Assembly: GCA_020635975.1 (NCBI GenBank)
Contig: JACJYT010000002.1
Location: 124,001-188,000, forward strand
Direction of reading: 5' to 3'
Source: Chitinophagales bacterium
GTDB taxonomy: Bacteria; Bacteroidota; Bacteroidia; Chitinophagales; UBA8649
Length of the DNA stretch: 64,000 bases
How positions within the stretch are numbered: position 1 is the first letter of the stretch; each line of letters opens with the position of its first letter. The notes under the pieces were generated by a model, which made no database searches, was not told the DNA's origin, and saw only the letters and a list, made by a program, of their open reading frames with translations. Positions 17,943 through 27,700 of the stretch are shown one piece after another. The position numbers and the translations under genes were made by a program.

Positions 17943-17950
17943 TATTTTTG
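17943..17950 (+). promoter_or_regulatory. TAnnTTTG promoter of adk
   Basis: TATTTTTG fits TAnnTTTG and lies 31 bases before the adk ATG at 17982, in the short intergenic gap after the minus-strand small gene. Confidence 0.45.
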
Positions 17951-17981
17951 CATTTTAATTTTAGTATTTAAAGTTTTTTGA

Positions 17982-18557
17982 ATGATTAATTTAGTTTTAT
18001 TTGGCCCTCCAGGTAGTGGTAAAGGAACCCAATCTGTTAAATTGCAAGAGAAATATCAGTTGATGCATGTTTCTACTGGCGATTTGTTTAGAATGCATAT
18101 GCGTGAAAATACGGACTTGGGCAAAGAGGCTAAATCATATATAGAAAAAGGAGACTTAGTGCCAGATGAGGTTACCATAGGTATGATGAATGCCAAGATT
18201 GAAAGTCACCCTGAAGCTAAAGGATTTATTTTTGACGGCTTTCCTAGAACAGCCGCACAAGCAGAGGCTTTAGATGCGCTTTTAAATTCAAAGAACACAC
18301 CGGTTAGCAAAATGATTGCTTTGAATGTTCCTGATGAAGAATTGATTAAGAGATTATTGCTTAGAGGAAAGGATAGCGGGAGAGCGGACGACCAAAATGA
18401 AGAGATAATAGCAAATCGTATTCAGGTTTATAACGACAAAACTTTGCCTGTTGCCAGTTATTACGAAAAACAAGCTAAGTTGGTGGAAATTCACGGACTA
18501 GGATCTATTGATGATATTTTCAATAGACTTTGTGCGGTAATTGACACTTTAGCATAG
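17982..18557 (+). CDS. adk: Adenylate kinase (short form)
   Basis: 191 residues. The P-loop is GPPGSGKGTQSVKLQ near the N-terminus, the AMP-binding motif is FDGFPRTAAQAEAL, and a short LID region contains LLLRGKDSGRADDQNEE. The LID is the short type, without the Zn-binding insertion. It interconverts AMP + ATP and 2 ADP in the cytoplasm. It is flanked by hpt and obgE. Confidence 0.96.
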   Translation: MINLVLFGPPGSGKGTQSVKLQEKYQLMHVSTGDLFRMHMRENTDLGKEAKSYIEKGDLVPDEVTIGMMNAKIESHPEAKGFIFDGFPRTAAQAEALDALLNSKNTPVSKMIALNVPDEELIKRLLLRGKDSGRADDQNEEIIANRIQVYNDKTLPVASYYEKQAKLVEIHGLGSIDDIFNRLCAVIDTLA

Positions 18558-18628
18558 AAGTGCCACTTTTTTTGCTCAGCAAAATATTAACTCATTAGCT
18601 CAAAATTGGATATTTATCCAAAGATTTT

Positions 18629-19636
18629 ATGGCTGAACAAAATTTTATAGATTACGTAAAAGTTTTTTGCCGCTCTGGTAATGGGGGCTCGGGTTCTTCT
18701 CATTTTAGACGAGAGAAGTTTGTAGCTAAAGGTGGTCCGGATGGCGGTGACGGAGGTCGTGGTGGGCACATTATCTTAAGAGGTAATGCACAATTGTGGA
18801 CCTTACTTCACTTACGTTACAAGAAACATATTCATGCCGATAATGGGAAAAATGGCTCTAAAGCTAGATCGACGGGAGCGGATGGTGAGGATATCATTAT
18901 CGATGTTCCCTTAGGTACAATTGCTAGAGATATAGATACAGGAGAACAGATTTTAGAGATTACCGAAGATGGAAAAGAAGTGGTTCTTATGCGAGGGGGT
19001 AAAGGTGGACTAGGAAATTGGCATTTTAGATCGGCCACGAATCAAGCTCCAAGTTATTCTCAACCAGGTATGGAAGGTCGTGAATCATGGGTAATTTTAG
19101 AACTAAAAGTTTTAGCGGATGTTGGTTTAGTAGGCTTTCCTAACGCGGGGAAATCTACCTTGCTAGCAAGCATTACCGCTGCCAAGCCCGAAATTGCAAA
19201 TTATGCCTTTACTACGCTTCGTCCTAATTTAGGCATCGTTTCTTACAAAGATCATTTAAGCTTCGTAATGGCCGATATCCCTGGAATAATTGAGGGGGCT
19301 TCTGAGGGTAAGGGTTTGGGCTTGCGTTTCTTGCGACATATAGAGCGAAATTCTTGCTTACTTTTTATGATTTCATCCGAATCGCCAAATATTGCTAAGG
19401 AATATAAGGTATTGCTCAAAGAACTGGAGAAATACAATAAAGAGTTGCTATCTAAAGATAGAATTCTTGCTATTACCAAATCCGATTTGGTAGACGATGA
19501 ATTACAGAAATTGCTTCTTACCGAATTTAAAAAATCTGTAAAGGAAAAGATTGAAATTGTTTTCATTTCAGCGATGACTTCTAAGAATATTGACTCGCTT
19601 AAAGACAAACTTTGGAATATTATTCATAGAGAATGA
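18629..19636 (+). CDS. obgE: Obg family GTPase
   Basis: 335 residues. The Gly-rich Obg N-terminal fold occupies residues 1-158 (GNGGSGSSHFRREKFVAKGG, GPDGGDGGRGGHIILRG). The GTPase domain has GFPNAGKSTLLASI, the G3 motif DIPGIIEGASEGKGLGLRF and the NKxD-like TKSD. No C-terminal OCT extension is present, as is common in this phylum. It acts in late 50S ribosome assembly. The stop overlaps the next gene's ATG by 4 bases (ATGA). Confidence 0.96.
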   Translation: MAEQNFIDYVKVFCRSGNGGSGSSHFRREKFVAKGGPDGGDGGRGGHIILRGNAQLWTLLHLRYKKHIHADNGKNGSKARSTGADGEDIIIDVPLGTIARDIDTGEQILEITEDGKEVVLMRGGKGGLGNWHFRSATNQAPSYSQPGMEGRESWVILELKVLADVGLVGFPNAGKSTLLASITAAKPEIANYAFTTLRPNLGIVSYKDHLSFVMADIPGIIEGASEGKGLGLRFLRHIERNSCLLFMISSESPNIAKEYKVLLKELEKYNKELLSKDRILAITKSDLVDDELQKLLLTEFKKSVKEKIEIVFISAMTSKNIDSLKDKLWNIIHRE

Positions 19637-20529
19637 GCAAGAATGGTTTTTCGAGCAATGTGCTAATACTCATTTTGCTCGCTCTAATTTGGGGCTCCTC
19701 TTATATACTAATGAAAAAAGGCTTGCTTGTATTTTCAGCAGTGCAAGTTTCTATGCTTAGAATTGTTTTTTCTACTCTAGCCCTTTTACCTTTCTTACCT
19801 CGAGCTATTAGAAACTTAAATAGAAAGGATTTCATATTTATTGGTTTTGTTGGTTTATTCGGTAGCGGAATTCCTTCTTACTTATTTCCTTTAGCTATTA
19901 GTCATATAGATAGTGGCGTTGCAGGAATTATTAACTCACTAACACCAGTTTTTGTTCTACTTTTTGGCTGGCTATTTTTTAAAACGGCTTTAATAAAAGA
20001 AAAGGTAATCGGACTTGCATTGGCCATTGTTGGCGCTTCTTTTTTATTATTTTTTAAAGATAGTGCCATTCAATTCGAACTCAATCATTATGCTTTTTAT
20101 GCGGTTTTGGCCACTATTTGTTACGGGCTAAGCAGTAATATACTCAAAAGTAAATTGAGCCATGTTAACTCCATGGAACTAACCTCTCTAAGTTTTGCCT
20201 TAATTGGACCCTTTGCTCTTCTCAAATTGCTAAGTACAGATTTTATGAGCATCATGCAGCATGACGCCAATGCTTTTCAAGCTATTAGCTATATTGCAAT
20301 TTTAGGTTTTGTTGGAACCGCTTTGGCTTTGGTCTTATTCAATTATTTGATTCGAAAAACGGATGCACTCTATGCTTCTACCGTAACTTTTATGATGCCC
20401 GTAGTGGCACTTGCTTGGGCCTTTGTAGATGGTGAAACTTTGAACATTAATCATTACTTGGGCTTGGCCTTTATCTTGGTAGGAGTATATCTTACCAATA
20501 AGCGATGGAAGAAAAAGTTAAGCGAATAG
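19633..20529 (+). CDS. EamA-type (DMT superfamily) transporter
   Basis: 298 residues with ten hydrophobic helices arranged as two EamA repeats of five. The family-typical N-terminus is ILLALIWGSSYILMKKGL, and VGVYLTNKRWKKK lies at the cytosolic end. It belongs to the drug/metabolite transporter superfamily; the substrate cannot be inferred. It overlaps obgE by 4 bases. A second EamA protein of equal length is at 37162-38058, but the two differ clearly in sequence. Confidence 0.85.
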   Translation: MSKNGFSSNVLILILLALIWGSSYILMKKGLLVFSAVQVSMLRIVFSTLALLPFLPRAIRNLNRKDFIFIGFVGLFGSGIPSYLFPLAISHIDSGVAGIINSLTPVFVLLFGWLFFKTALIKEKVIGLALAIVGASFLLFFKDSAIQFELNHYAFYAVLATICYGLSSNILKSKLSHVNSMELTSLSFALIGPFALLKLLSTDFMSIMQHDANAFQAISYIAILGFVGTALALVLFNYLIRKTDALYASTVTFMMPVVALAWAFVDGETLNINHYLGLAFILVGVYLTNKRWKKKLSE

Positions 20530-20569
20530 GAATTTTTATAGTATTTTAGCCTAGCTTACATACATACAC

Positions 20570-23500
20570 ATGAAACAATTTATTACTATGATGCTGTTTA
20601 GCCTAGTCTTTACAGTTCTTTCTGCACAACATCTTTGTGGAACTCATGCTCCAACTCAAGCAGAGCAAGATTATATTTTGAACTACATAGCAAACATGCC
20701 CATATTGAAAAATGGTGGTACCACTTGCGTTCCTATTAAGGCCCATGTAGTGAGACAAACCAATGGTTCTGGTGGAATTACTTTAGACGAACTTCATCAA
20801 GGTGTTGCTTATTTAAATGAATATTATAAAGCCGCTGGCATAGAATTTTATTTTTGTGGAACCGGCCCCAATTTTATTAATAATTCTAATTTTTATGATT
20901 TTCAAAGTGCAACAGAAGAGAATGCTCTAGCAAGTGCTGCACCCGAGGTAAACAATGCTATCAATATGTTTTTTGTTGATGCTATTGATGATACTGGCGG
21001 TTCTGGAGTTATAGGCGGTTATGCTTATTTACCACAGAATGCTTTGCAAACCATGAGGATGGTATTTAGAAATGATTTCTTTGCTTCAGGTTTAACCGTG
21101 ATTCACGAAATGGGGCATCATTATAGTCTTTTGCATACATTCCATGAGGATCCTCCTTTCATTCCTGCAGAATTAGTAAATGGGTCCAATTGTACTACAG
21201 CGGGCGATTTAATTTGTGATACCCCTGCGGATCCTGGTTTTAATGGCTCTAATATTAATCCATTTACATGTACTTACAATGGCACTGCTTGGGATGCAAA
21301 TGGCGATTTGTACGCTCCAGATATTAACAACGTCATGTCGTATTTCCCAGAGCAATGTATGAATCCACCAGTGCTTAGTCCGCAACAAATAATTAGAATT
21401 CAACAAGGCTTCGCAACTCGACAAGGACACACGGCTTATTCTCTTGATTGTCCTCCTTCTAATGTAAACGACCCTAGTGGTTTAACTGCAACTATTGTGG
21501 GTTCAACAGTTGTATTAAACTGGACAGATAATTCTTCTAATGAAATGGGTTTCTTTATTGAAAGATCATCGACTTCAGCAACTGCGGGATTTGAAGCTTT
21601 TGGTGGCTTTGGAGTAGGTGCAAATACAACAACGTTTACCGACAATATTACAGTGCCAACTGGTACTACTTTTTTCTATAGAGTTAAAGCTTCAAATGAT
21701 GGCTGTAATGATTACAGTAATGTAGCATCTGTAGGAACTGTATGTTCTATTACTGCCATTAGCGCGGGTACGCAAAGTGCTTGTGTTCCTGCTACAAACA
21801 CTTATACACAACAAGTAACAGTTACTTATAGCAATCCGCCAAGTGGCACTTTGAATGTAAACGGACAAACATTTGCGGTAACAACAAGTCCGCAAACAGT
21901 AACACTTACTAACTTAACAGCAAATGGCGCGGCAGTAAATGTAACGGCTTTCTTTACTTCTAATCCAAGTTGCACTTTCACGCAAAACAATGCTTTTACA
22001 GCACCAGCTTCTTGTGCGGTTTCTCCTTGCTCTATAACAGCAATTAGTGTTGGTACACAAAGTGCTTGCGTTCCAGCTACCAATACGTATACGCAACAAC
22101 TCACCATTACTTACAGCAATCCTCCAAGTGGTACTTTAAATGTAAACGGACAAACATTTGCGGTGACAGCAAGTCCGCAAACAGTTACACTGACTAATTT
22201 AACAGCCAACGGAGCTGCGGTAAACGTAACCGCTTTCTTCACTTCTAATACAAGTTGTACTTTCACGCAAAACAATGCTTTTACAGCACCAGCTTCTTGT
22301 GCGGTTTCTCCTTGTGCTATTACAGCCATTAGTGCTGGCACGCAAAGTGCTTGCGTTCCAGCTACAAACACTTATACGCAGCAAGTTACGCTTACTTACA
22401 GCAATCCTCCAAGTGGTACTTTAAATGTAAACGGACAAACATTTGCAGTGACGGCAAGTCCGCAGACAGTTACACTGACTAATTTAACAGCCAACGGAGC
22501 AGCAGTTAATGTAACGGCTTTCTTTACTTCTAATACAAGTTGTACTTTCACGCAAAACAATGCTTTTACAGCGCCTGTGTCTTGTGCAGTGTTACCATGC
22601 TCTATTACAGCCATAAGTGCGGGTACGCAAAGTGCTTGCGTTCCAGCTACCAATACTTATACCCAACAAGTAACGGTAACTTATAGCAATCCTCCAAGTG
22701 GTACTTTAAATGTAAACGGACAAACATTTGCAGTGACGGCAAGTCCGCAAACAGTTACACTGAGCAATTTAACAGCCAACGGAGCAGCGGTAAACGTAAC
22801 CGCTTTCTTTACTTCTAATACAAGTTGTACTTTCACGCAAAACAATGCTTTTACAGCACCTGTGTCTTGTGCGGCACCGACATGTTCTGCTGGTGATGTG
22901 GCAGCAAGTTTAAACGGTACAACAGTGAATTACTGTCCAGGCACTAGCATCGACTTACTTACAGATGGCAATGAAGTGATACCAACAGGGGAAGAATATA
23001 TTTGGGTATTTATCAATGCTACAGATACCATCTTATTGAACACTGGTGGAAATTATTCTGGAGATGTTAATGCAGATTTGGTAGCAGCTGGAGGAGCGGC
23101 CATTCCTTTTGGAACTTATTTGGTTTATGCTTTGGTAACCGATGCTGGTGGTACAGCTATTTGTGAGTTTACTCCCGGTGATTTCACAATCAATGTACTT
23201 ACTTCTACAGATCCAGCTTGCCTAGGTCAAACTTGTTCTGCTGGAGATGTAGCTGCAAGTTTAGTTGGTACAACCGTAAATTACTGTCCTGGTACAAGCA
23301 TTAACTTACTCACAGATGGGAATGAGTTTATTCCTACTGGAGAAGATTATTTTTGGGTTTTCATTAATGCTAGCGACACGGTTTTAGTTAGCACCGGAGG
23401 AAATTATTCTGGAGATATCAATGCCGATTTAGTAGCTACTGGTGGTACTGCAATACCTTTTGGAACTTATTTGGTATATGCCTTTGTAACTGACGCAGGA

Positions 23501-24691
23501 GGTACTGCAATTTGTGAATTTACCCCAGGTGATTTTACTATTAATGTATTAGCTTCAACAGATCCGGCTTGTGCTAATCCTTGTAATATTAGTGCAATTA
23601 CTGCGGGTACTCAAAGTACTTGTAACCCGGCTACAAATACTTATACCCAACAAGTAACGCTAACATATAGCAATGCACCAGGAGGTACAATTAACATTAA
23701 TGGACAAACATTCGCAGTTGGCACCAGTCCACAGTCTTTTACTTTAGTAAATCTACCTGCTAATGGAAACCCAGTAAACCTTACGGCATTTTTCACAAAT
23801 AATACCTCATGCACCTTTAGCCAAGCTTTTGCCTTTACAGCTCCAGTTTCTTGTGCTAGTGCACCTTGCTCTATAACGGCCATTAGTGCAGGTACGCAAT
23901 CTGCTTGTGTGCCCGCAACAGATACCTACACCCAGCAAGTAATAATAACTTATGCTAATGCACCAAGTAGTGGCACTCTAAATGTAAACGGACAAACTTT
24001 TGCGGTGACTACTAGTCCGCAAACGGTAACTCTTAGCAACCTAAATGCAAACGGAGCAGCAGTGGATGTAACGGCTTTCTTTACTAGTAATACTAGCTGT
24101 AGTTTCACACAGAATAGTTTGTTTACTGCACCAGTTTCATGTTTTGGAACTATTCCTACAGATACTTTAGTGGTAATGATGTTTCCAAATGGAGCTGGAA
24201 CTATTTTTATAGAAAATGATGTCATCACTTCAACACCTTTTACTGGCATTTATCCTAGCAACGATATATTAGATATTAGTGTAAATACCACAGGATCTAA
24301 TGTTTTTGATTATTGGCGTTTGAATAACTTAGCTTTATTAGATTTTAGTCCAAGCACTTCTTTCTTATTCATTGATCAAGACACGCTTTTCGCTTATTTT
24401 AATGGAGCAACAAGCATTAGTAATTTGGATGGAACCTTAGATTATTTTAGCGTCTACCCTAGTCTTATTAACACTAGTTTTAAAATTTCGTTTGAAGTTT
24501 TAGAAACTAGCGATTTGACTGTCCAATTATTTGGAATTGACGGCAAGTTAATCGAGAATTTGTTTCAACAAAAGGTGGAATCGGGCCTAAGTTATTCACA
24601 GGATTACACTCTAGACCTTGCCTCTGGTCTATATATAATTAAGGTTTCCAATAACTTAGAAAGCTTTGCTTTGAAAGTTATCAAGATGTAG
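20570..24691 (+). CDS. Giant secreted M43-like metalloprotease with tandem repeats and T9SS sorting domain
   Basis: 1373 residues. Order: signal peptide (MKQFITMMLFSLVFTVLSAQ); a pappalysin/M43-like zinc protease domain to about 300, with HEMGHHYSLLH near residue 178 and a Met-turn region VMSYFPEQCM near 254; an Fn3-like domain at about 297-390; four consecutive 95-aa modules (CSITAISAGTQSACVPATNT and so on); two 117-aa modules (CSAGDVAASL); two more 95-aa modules; and a C-terminal type A T9SS sorting domain (SVYPSLINTSFKISFE ... GLYIIKVSNN). It is predicted to be exported by T9SS to the surface or medium. The active-site helix has Ser where metzincins normally have Gly (HExxHxxGxxH). It probably forms one surface-protein island with the two genes that follow. 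Confidence 0.9.
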   Translation: MKQFITMMLFSLVFTVLSAQHLCGTHAPTQAEQDYILNYIANMPILKNGGTTCVPIKAHVVRQTNGSGGITLDELHQGVAYLNEYYKAAGIEFYFCGTGPNFINNSNFYDFQSATEENALASAAPEVNNAINMFFVDAIDDTGGSGVIGGYAYLPQNALQTMRMVFRNDFFASGLTVIHEMGHHYSLLHTFHEDPPFIPAELVNGSNCTTAGDLICDTPADPGFNGSNINPFTCTYNGTAWDANGDLYAPDINNVMSYFPEQCMNPPVLSPQQIIRIQQGFATRQGHTAYSLDCPPSNVNDPSGLTATIVGSTVVLNWTDNSSNEMGFFIERSSTSATAGFEAFGGFGVGANTTTFTDNITVPTGTTFFYRVKASNDGCNDYSNVASVGTVCSITAISAGTQSACVPATNTYTQQVTVTYSNPPSGTLNVNGQTFAVTTSPQTVTLTNLTANGAAVNVTAFFTSNPSCTFTQNNAFTAPASCAVSPCSITAISVGTQSACVPATNTYTQQLTITYSNPPSGTLNVNGQTFAVTASPQTVTLTNLTANGAAVNVTAFFTSNTSCTFTQNNAFTAPASCAVSPCAITAISAGTQSACVPATNTYTQQVTLTYSNPPSGTLNVNGQTFAVTASPQTVTLTNLTANGAAVNVTAFFTSNTSCTFTQNNAFTAPVSCAVLPCSITAISAGTQSACVPATNTYTQQVTVTYSNPPSGTLNVNGQTFAVTASPQTVTLSNLTANGAAVNVTAFFTSNTSCTFTQNNAFTAPVSCAAPTCSAGDVAASLNGTTVNYCPGTSIDLLTDGNEVIPTGEEYIWVFINATDTILLNTGGNYSGDVNADLVAAGGAAIPFGTYLVYALVTDAGGTAICEFTPGDFTINVLTSTDPACLGQTCSAGDVAASLVGTTVNYCPGTSINLLTDGNEFIPTGEDYFWVFINASDTVLVSTGGNYSGDINADLVATGGTAIPFGTYLVYAFVTDAGGTAICEFTPGDFTINVLASTDPACANPCNISAITAGTQSTCNPATNTYTQQVTLTYSNAPGGTININGQTFAVGTSPQSFTLVNLPANGNPVNLTAFFTNNTSCTFSQAFAFTAPVSCASAPCSITAISAGTQSACVPATDTYTQQVIITYANAPSSGTLNVNGQTFAVTTSPQTVTLSNLNANGAAVDVTAFFTSNTSCSFTQNSLFTAPVSCFGTIPTDTLVVMMFPNGAGTIFIENDVITSTPFTGIYPSNDILDISVNTTGSNVFDYWRLNNLALLDFSPSTSFLFIDQDTLFAYFNGATSISNLDGTLDYFSVYPSLINTSFKISFEVLETSDLTVQLFGIDGKLIENLFQQKVESGLSYSQDYTLDLASGLYIIKVSNNLESFALKVIKM
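21743..22882 (+). repeat. Four tandem 285-bp coding repeats
   Basis: Units at 21743, 22028, 22313 and 22598 are spaced exactly 285 bases (95 codons) and share long identical stretches, for example around the GTQSACVPATNTYTQQ and SGTLNVNGQTFAVT codons. Nearly all differences are single bases, many synonymous, suggesting recent tandem duplication or ongoing gene conversion. Confidence 0.9.
22883..23581 (+). repeat. Two tandem ~350-bp coding repeats
   Basis: Units begin at 22883 and 23234 (351 bases apart) and encode CSAGDVAASL ... VNYCPGTSI modules with Cys near both ends. They split the 95-aa repeat series into groups of four and two. Confidence 0.85.
23582..24140 (+). repeat. Two further 95-aa module repeats (diverged)
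   Basis: Units at 23582 and 23867 encode the same module as 21743-22882. The first (CNISAITAGTQSTCNPATNT) is clearly diverged, while the second is close to the first group. A single distant copy also occurs in the next gene (about 26170-26450). Confidence 0.8.
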
Positions 24692-24770
24692 CTGTTGATA
24701 AGCGGTTAATTAACGATTTAGTAATCTAATTGCAGTGAACTTTGATTAATTTTACTGCAAATAATAGATT

Positions 24771-27700
24771 ATGAACAAACTTATACTAAGCTTATTAGGC
24801 ATCTTCAGCCTTTTTTCCTTGCATGCCCAGGTTTGTGGCACGGAAACATTCACCTCTGCTAACTTAACAGCTACCTATGCAGATGGCAGTTATGTTGGCG
24901 ACAATGGGGTTACATGGACTTATGTACATTCCCGAGATGAATCTACTTATGGTATAACAGGTAAAGGCATTATGCTGAGAAGACAGTCAAGTAGCAGCAA
25001 ACTTACCTCTTCTTCAGTAAGTGGAGGAATTGCAGATTTTACCTGTAGCTTACGTAAAGCTTTTACTGGTGCAGGAAATCGTCAGGTGGAGTTGTTTGTA
25101 AATAATATTTCTGTGGGTACCTCTATTGCTTGGGATAATACCAATGTTCAAACTTTTACGGTTACGGGCATCAATGTAAGTGGTCCAGTAGTTATAGAAA
25201 TCAGAAATATTACAGGCAATCAAGTAATTGTTGATGATATATCTTGGACTTGCTATTCAGGAGCGCCAACGCCTACTATAACCGTAAGTCCGCTTAGTTT
25301 TTCTGGCTTAGATTATGTTTTTGGTGCTGGACCTTCTGCTAGTCAGTCTGGGGGTATCCAAGGTGCTAACTTAAGTGGCTTTGTTAGTGGCACAGCAATA
25401 AATAATTTTGAATTTTCTTTAGACGATATTACTTACCTACCTTTTGGTGGTGGTGTTTTTCCTTTTGTTGGAACCGTAACACCAACTACAGTTTATATGC
25501 GTTTGATAGCTGGATTAGCGGTTGGAGTTTACAATGAAACGCTTACTTTGTCGAGTCCAGGAGCAAGTTCTGTAGATGTAACTTTGAGTGGAGAGGTACT
25601 TGCGCCAGTTGTACCTTGTGCTCAATTATTCATATCGGAATATGGAGAACCAAATGGGGGGTCTAATAAATATATCGAGATTTACAATCCAACAGCATCT
25701 GCAGTAGATTTAAGCAACTATCAGATTTGGGTGGTTACAAATGGTGGAACTTGGCCAGAAGGTACCTTGACTTTGTCGGGTACTTTGGCATCAGGAGATG
25801 TATTTGTTGTTGGCAATAATGGCTTTGATTCTAATATAGATTTAATAAATACTACGGTAACAGGATTTAATGGAAATGACGCTGTTGGATTAGCCTATAA
25901 TGGAGGAAGTGGATCCGTGTTTACATTAATTGATGCTGTTGGTACAGATGGTGCTGACCCTGGAACGGGTTGGGATGTTGCAGGTACGACTAATGCCACA
26001 GCGAATAATATTTTGACAAGAAAGTCGACTGTACAAAATCCAAATCCTAATTGGACTAGCTCCGCTGGAACTTCTGTAGCTAATTCTGAATGGGAGCTTA
26101 CTGCTTATACGGGAGGAATGACGCTTTCAACAATTGGTTCTCATAGTTCCGATTGTATTGTTGTTTCTTGTGCAATTACCGCAATTGCTGCTGGAACGCA
26201 AACAGCATGTGTGCCTGCAACCAACGAGTATACCCAACAAGTTGTAGTTAGTTATACTTCGGCGCCTGCTACAGGAACTTTAGATGTAAATGGACAATCT
26301 TTTGCAATTACCTCTAGCCCTCAAACAGTGACTTTAACAGGTTTAGTTTCTGATGGGAACGCTGTAGATGTTGTTGCTAGTTTTTCTGATTTAGGAGTGT
26401 GTTCTGCAACAGAGTTAGCCTTGTTCACCGCTCCAAGTTCATGCTTGCCAGTTCTTGCAAACTGCTCTCAACTTCTTATTTCTGAGTATGGCGAACCAAA
26501 CGGAGGAAACAATAAGTACATCGAAATCTACAATCCAAGCGCTAGTGCTGTAGACTTAAGCAATTACCAAATTTGGTTAGTTACTAATGGCGGAACTTGG
26601 CCAGAAGCTTCGCTTACTCTTTCAGGAACTTTAGCTCCTTATGATGTTTATGTTGTTGCCAATTCTGCTCTAGCAAATTTAAATGTGGATTTATCTAATA
26701 ACACTGTAACTGGATTTAATGGAAATGACGCAGTAGGTTTGGCTTACAATGGAGGCAGTGGTTCAAGTTTTAGCTTAATTGATGCGGTTGGTACAGATGG
26801 TGCTGATCCTGGAACTGGATGGAATGTTGCTGGAGTTTCTAATGCTACTAAAGATAACATTTTAGTAAGAAAGGCCTCAGTTCAAGTACCAAATACGGAC
26901 TGGTCAAACTCTGCAGGTACGAGCGCAGCAAATTCCGAATGGGAAGTAAGTTCTTATACAGGAGGAATGGTTTTAAGCAATCTTGGTTTTCATCTTTCTG
27001 ATTGTGCTAGTACTTTGGCAACAAATATTTGGACAGGTACTACTAGTGTGGATTGGCAAACTGCAAGTAATTGGAGTGAAAACATGGTTCCTCTAATAGG
27101 GCAATCTGTTTTAATTCCTACTGCACCAGCAGGAGGTGTTTTTCCACTTACTTCGGCTACCATTACTTGTTATGACTTAAACATTCAAAACGGCGCGAGT
27201 TTAACTATTGGTGCAGCTTATGGTTTAATTCTAGCACCATCTGGTACTTTGCTTAACAATGGTTCATTAATTCTTCAAGCCAATGCTAGCGGGTCTGCTT
27301 GGTTGGATGAGTTTACAGGAAATGCTAGTTTAACAGGTACCGGAACTTACACTGCGCAACAATATGTAACAACAGGAAGTTCTGTAGGACAAAGATTTTT
27401 TGGTAGTCCGGTTAATAACGGTGTAGTTGTTGGTTTAAGTCAAACCTATGCAAGTGGCAGCACTGGTCAAATAATTATGACGAACTGTGCTAGTGCGCAA
27501 GTTACAGCGGCATCTCCTTATAATAACTTATTTGAATGGCATGAAGATGCAATTTCGCCAAACAACTGCGAGTATGAAGCTTGGTTTGCAAGATTACAAG
27601 CTATTCCATTAGAAAATGGAAGAGGTTATAGCGGATGGATGCAAGATGGTTCTCTAATTTCATTTACTGGAAGCTTTAACTCTGGAAATGTTTCCTATGG

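Noticed and set aside
18563..18582. Hairpin between adk and obgE (TTTTGC/GCAAAA)
   Set aside because: Short A/T-dominated stem without a following T run; probably chance.
21743..24140. Regular direct repeats as a CRISPR array
   Set aside because: Units are 285 or 351 bases, in frame, and encode protein modules; there are no short repeats with unique spacers.
21692..24249. Series of minus-strand open frames across the repeat region
   Set aside because: They recur with the 285-base period and translate the antisense of the conserved modules; they reflect the composition of the plus-strand repeats, not genes.
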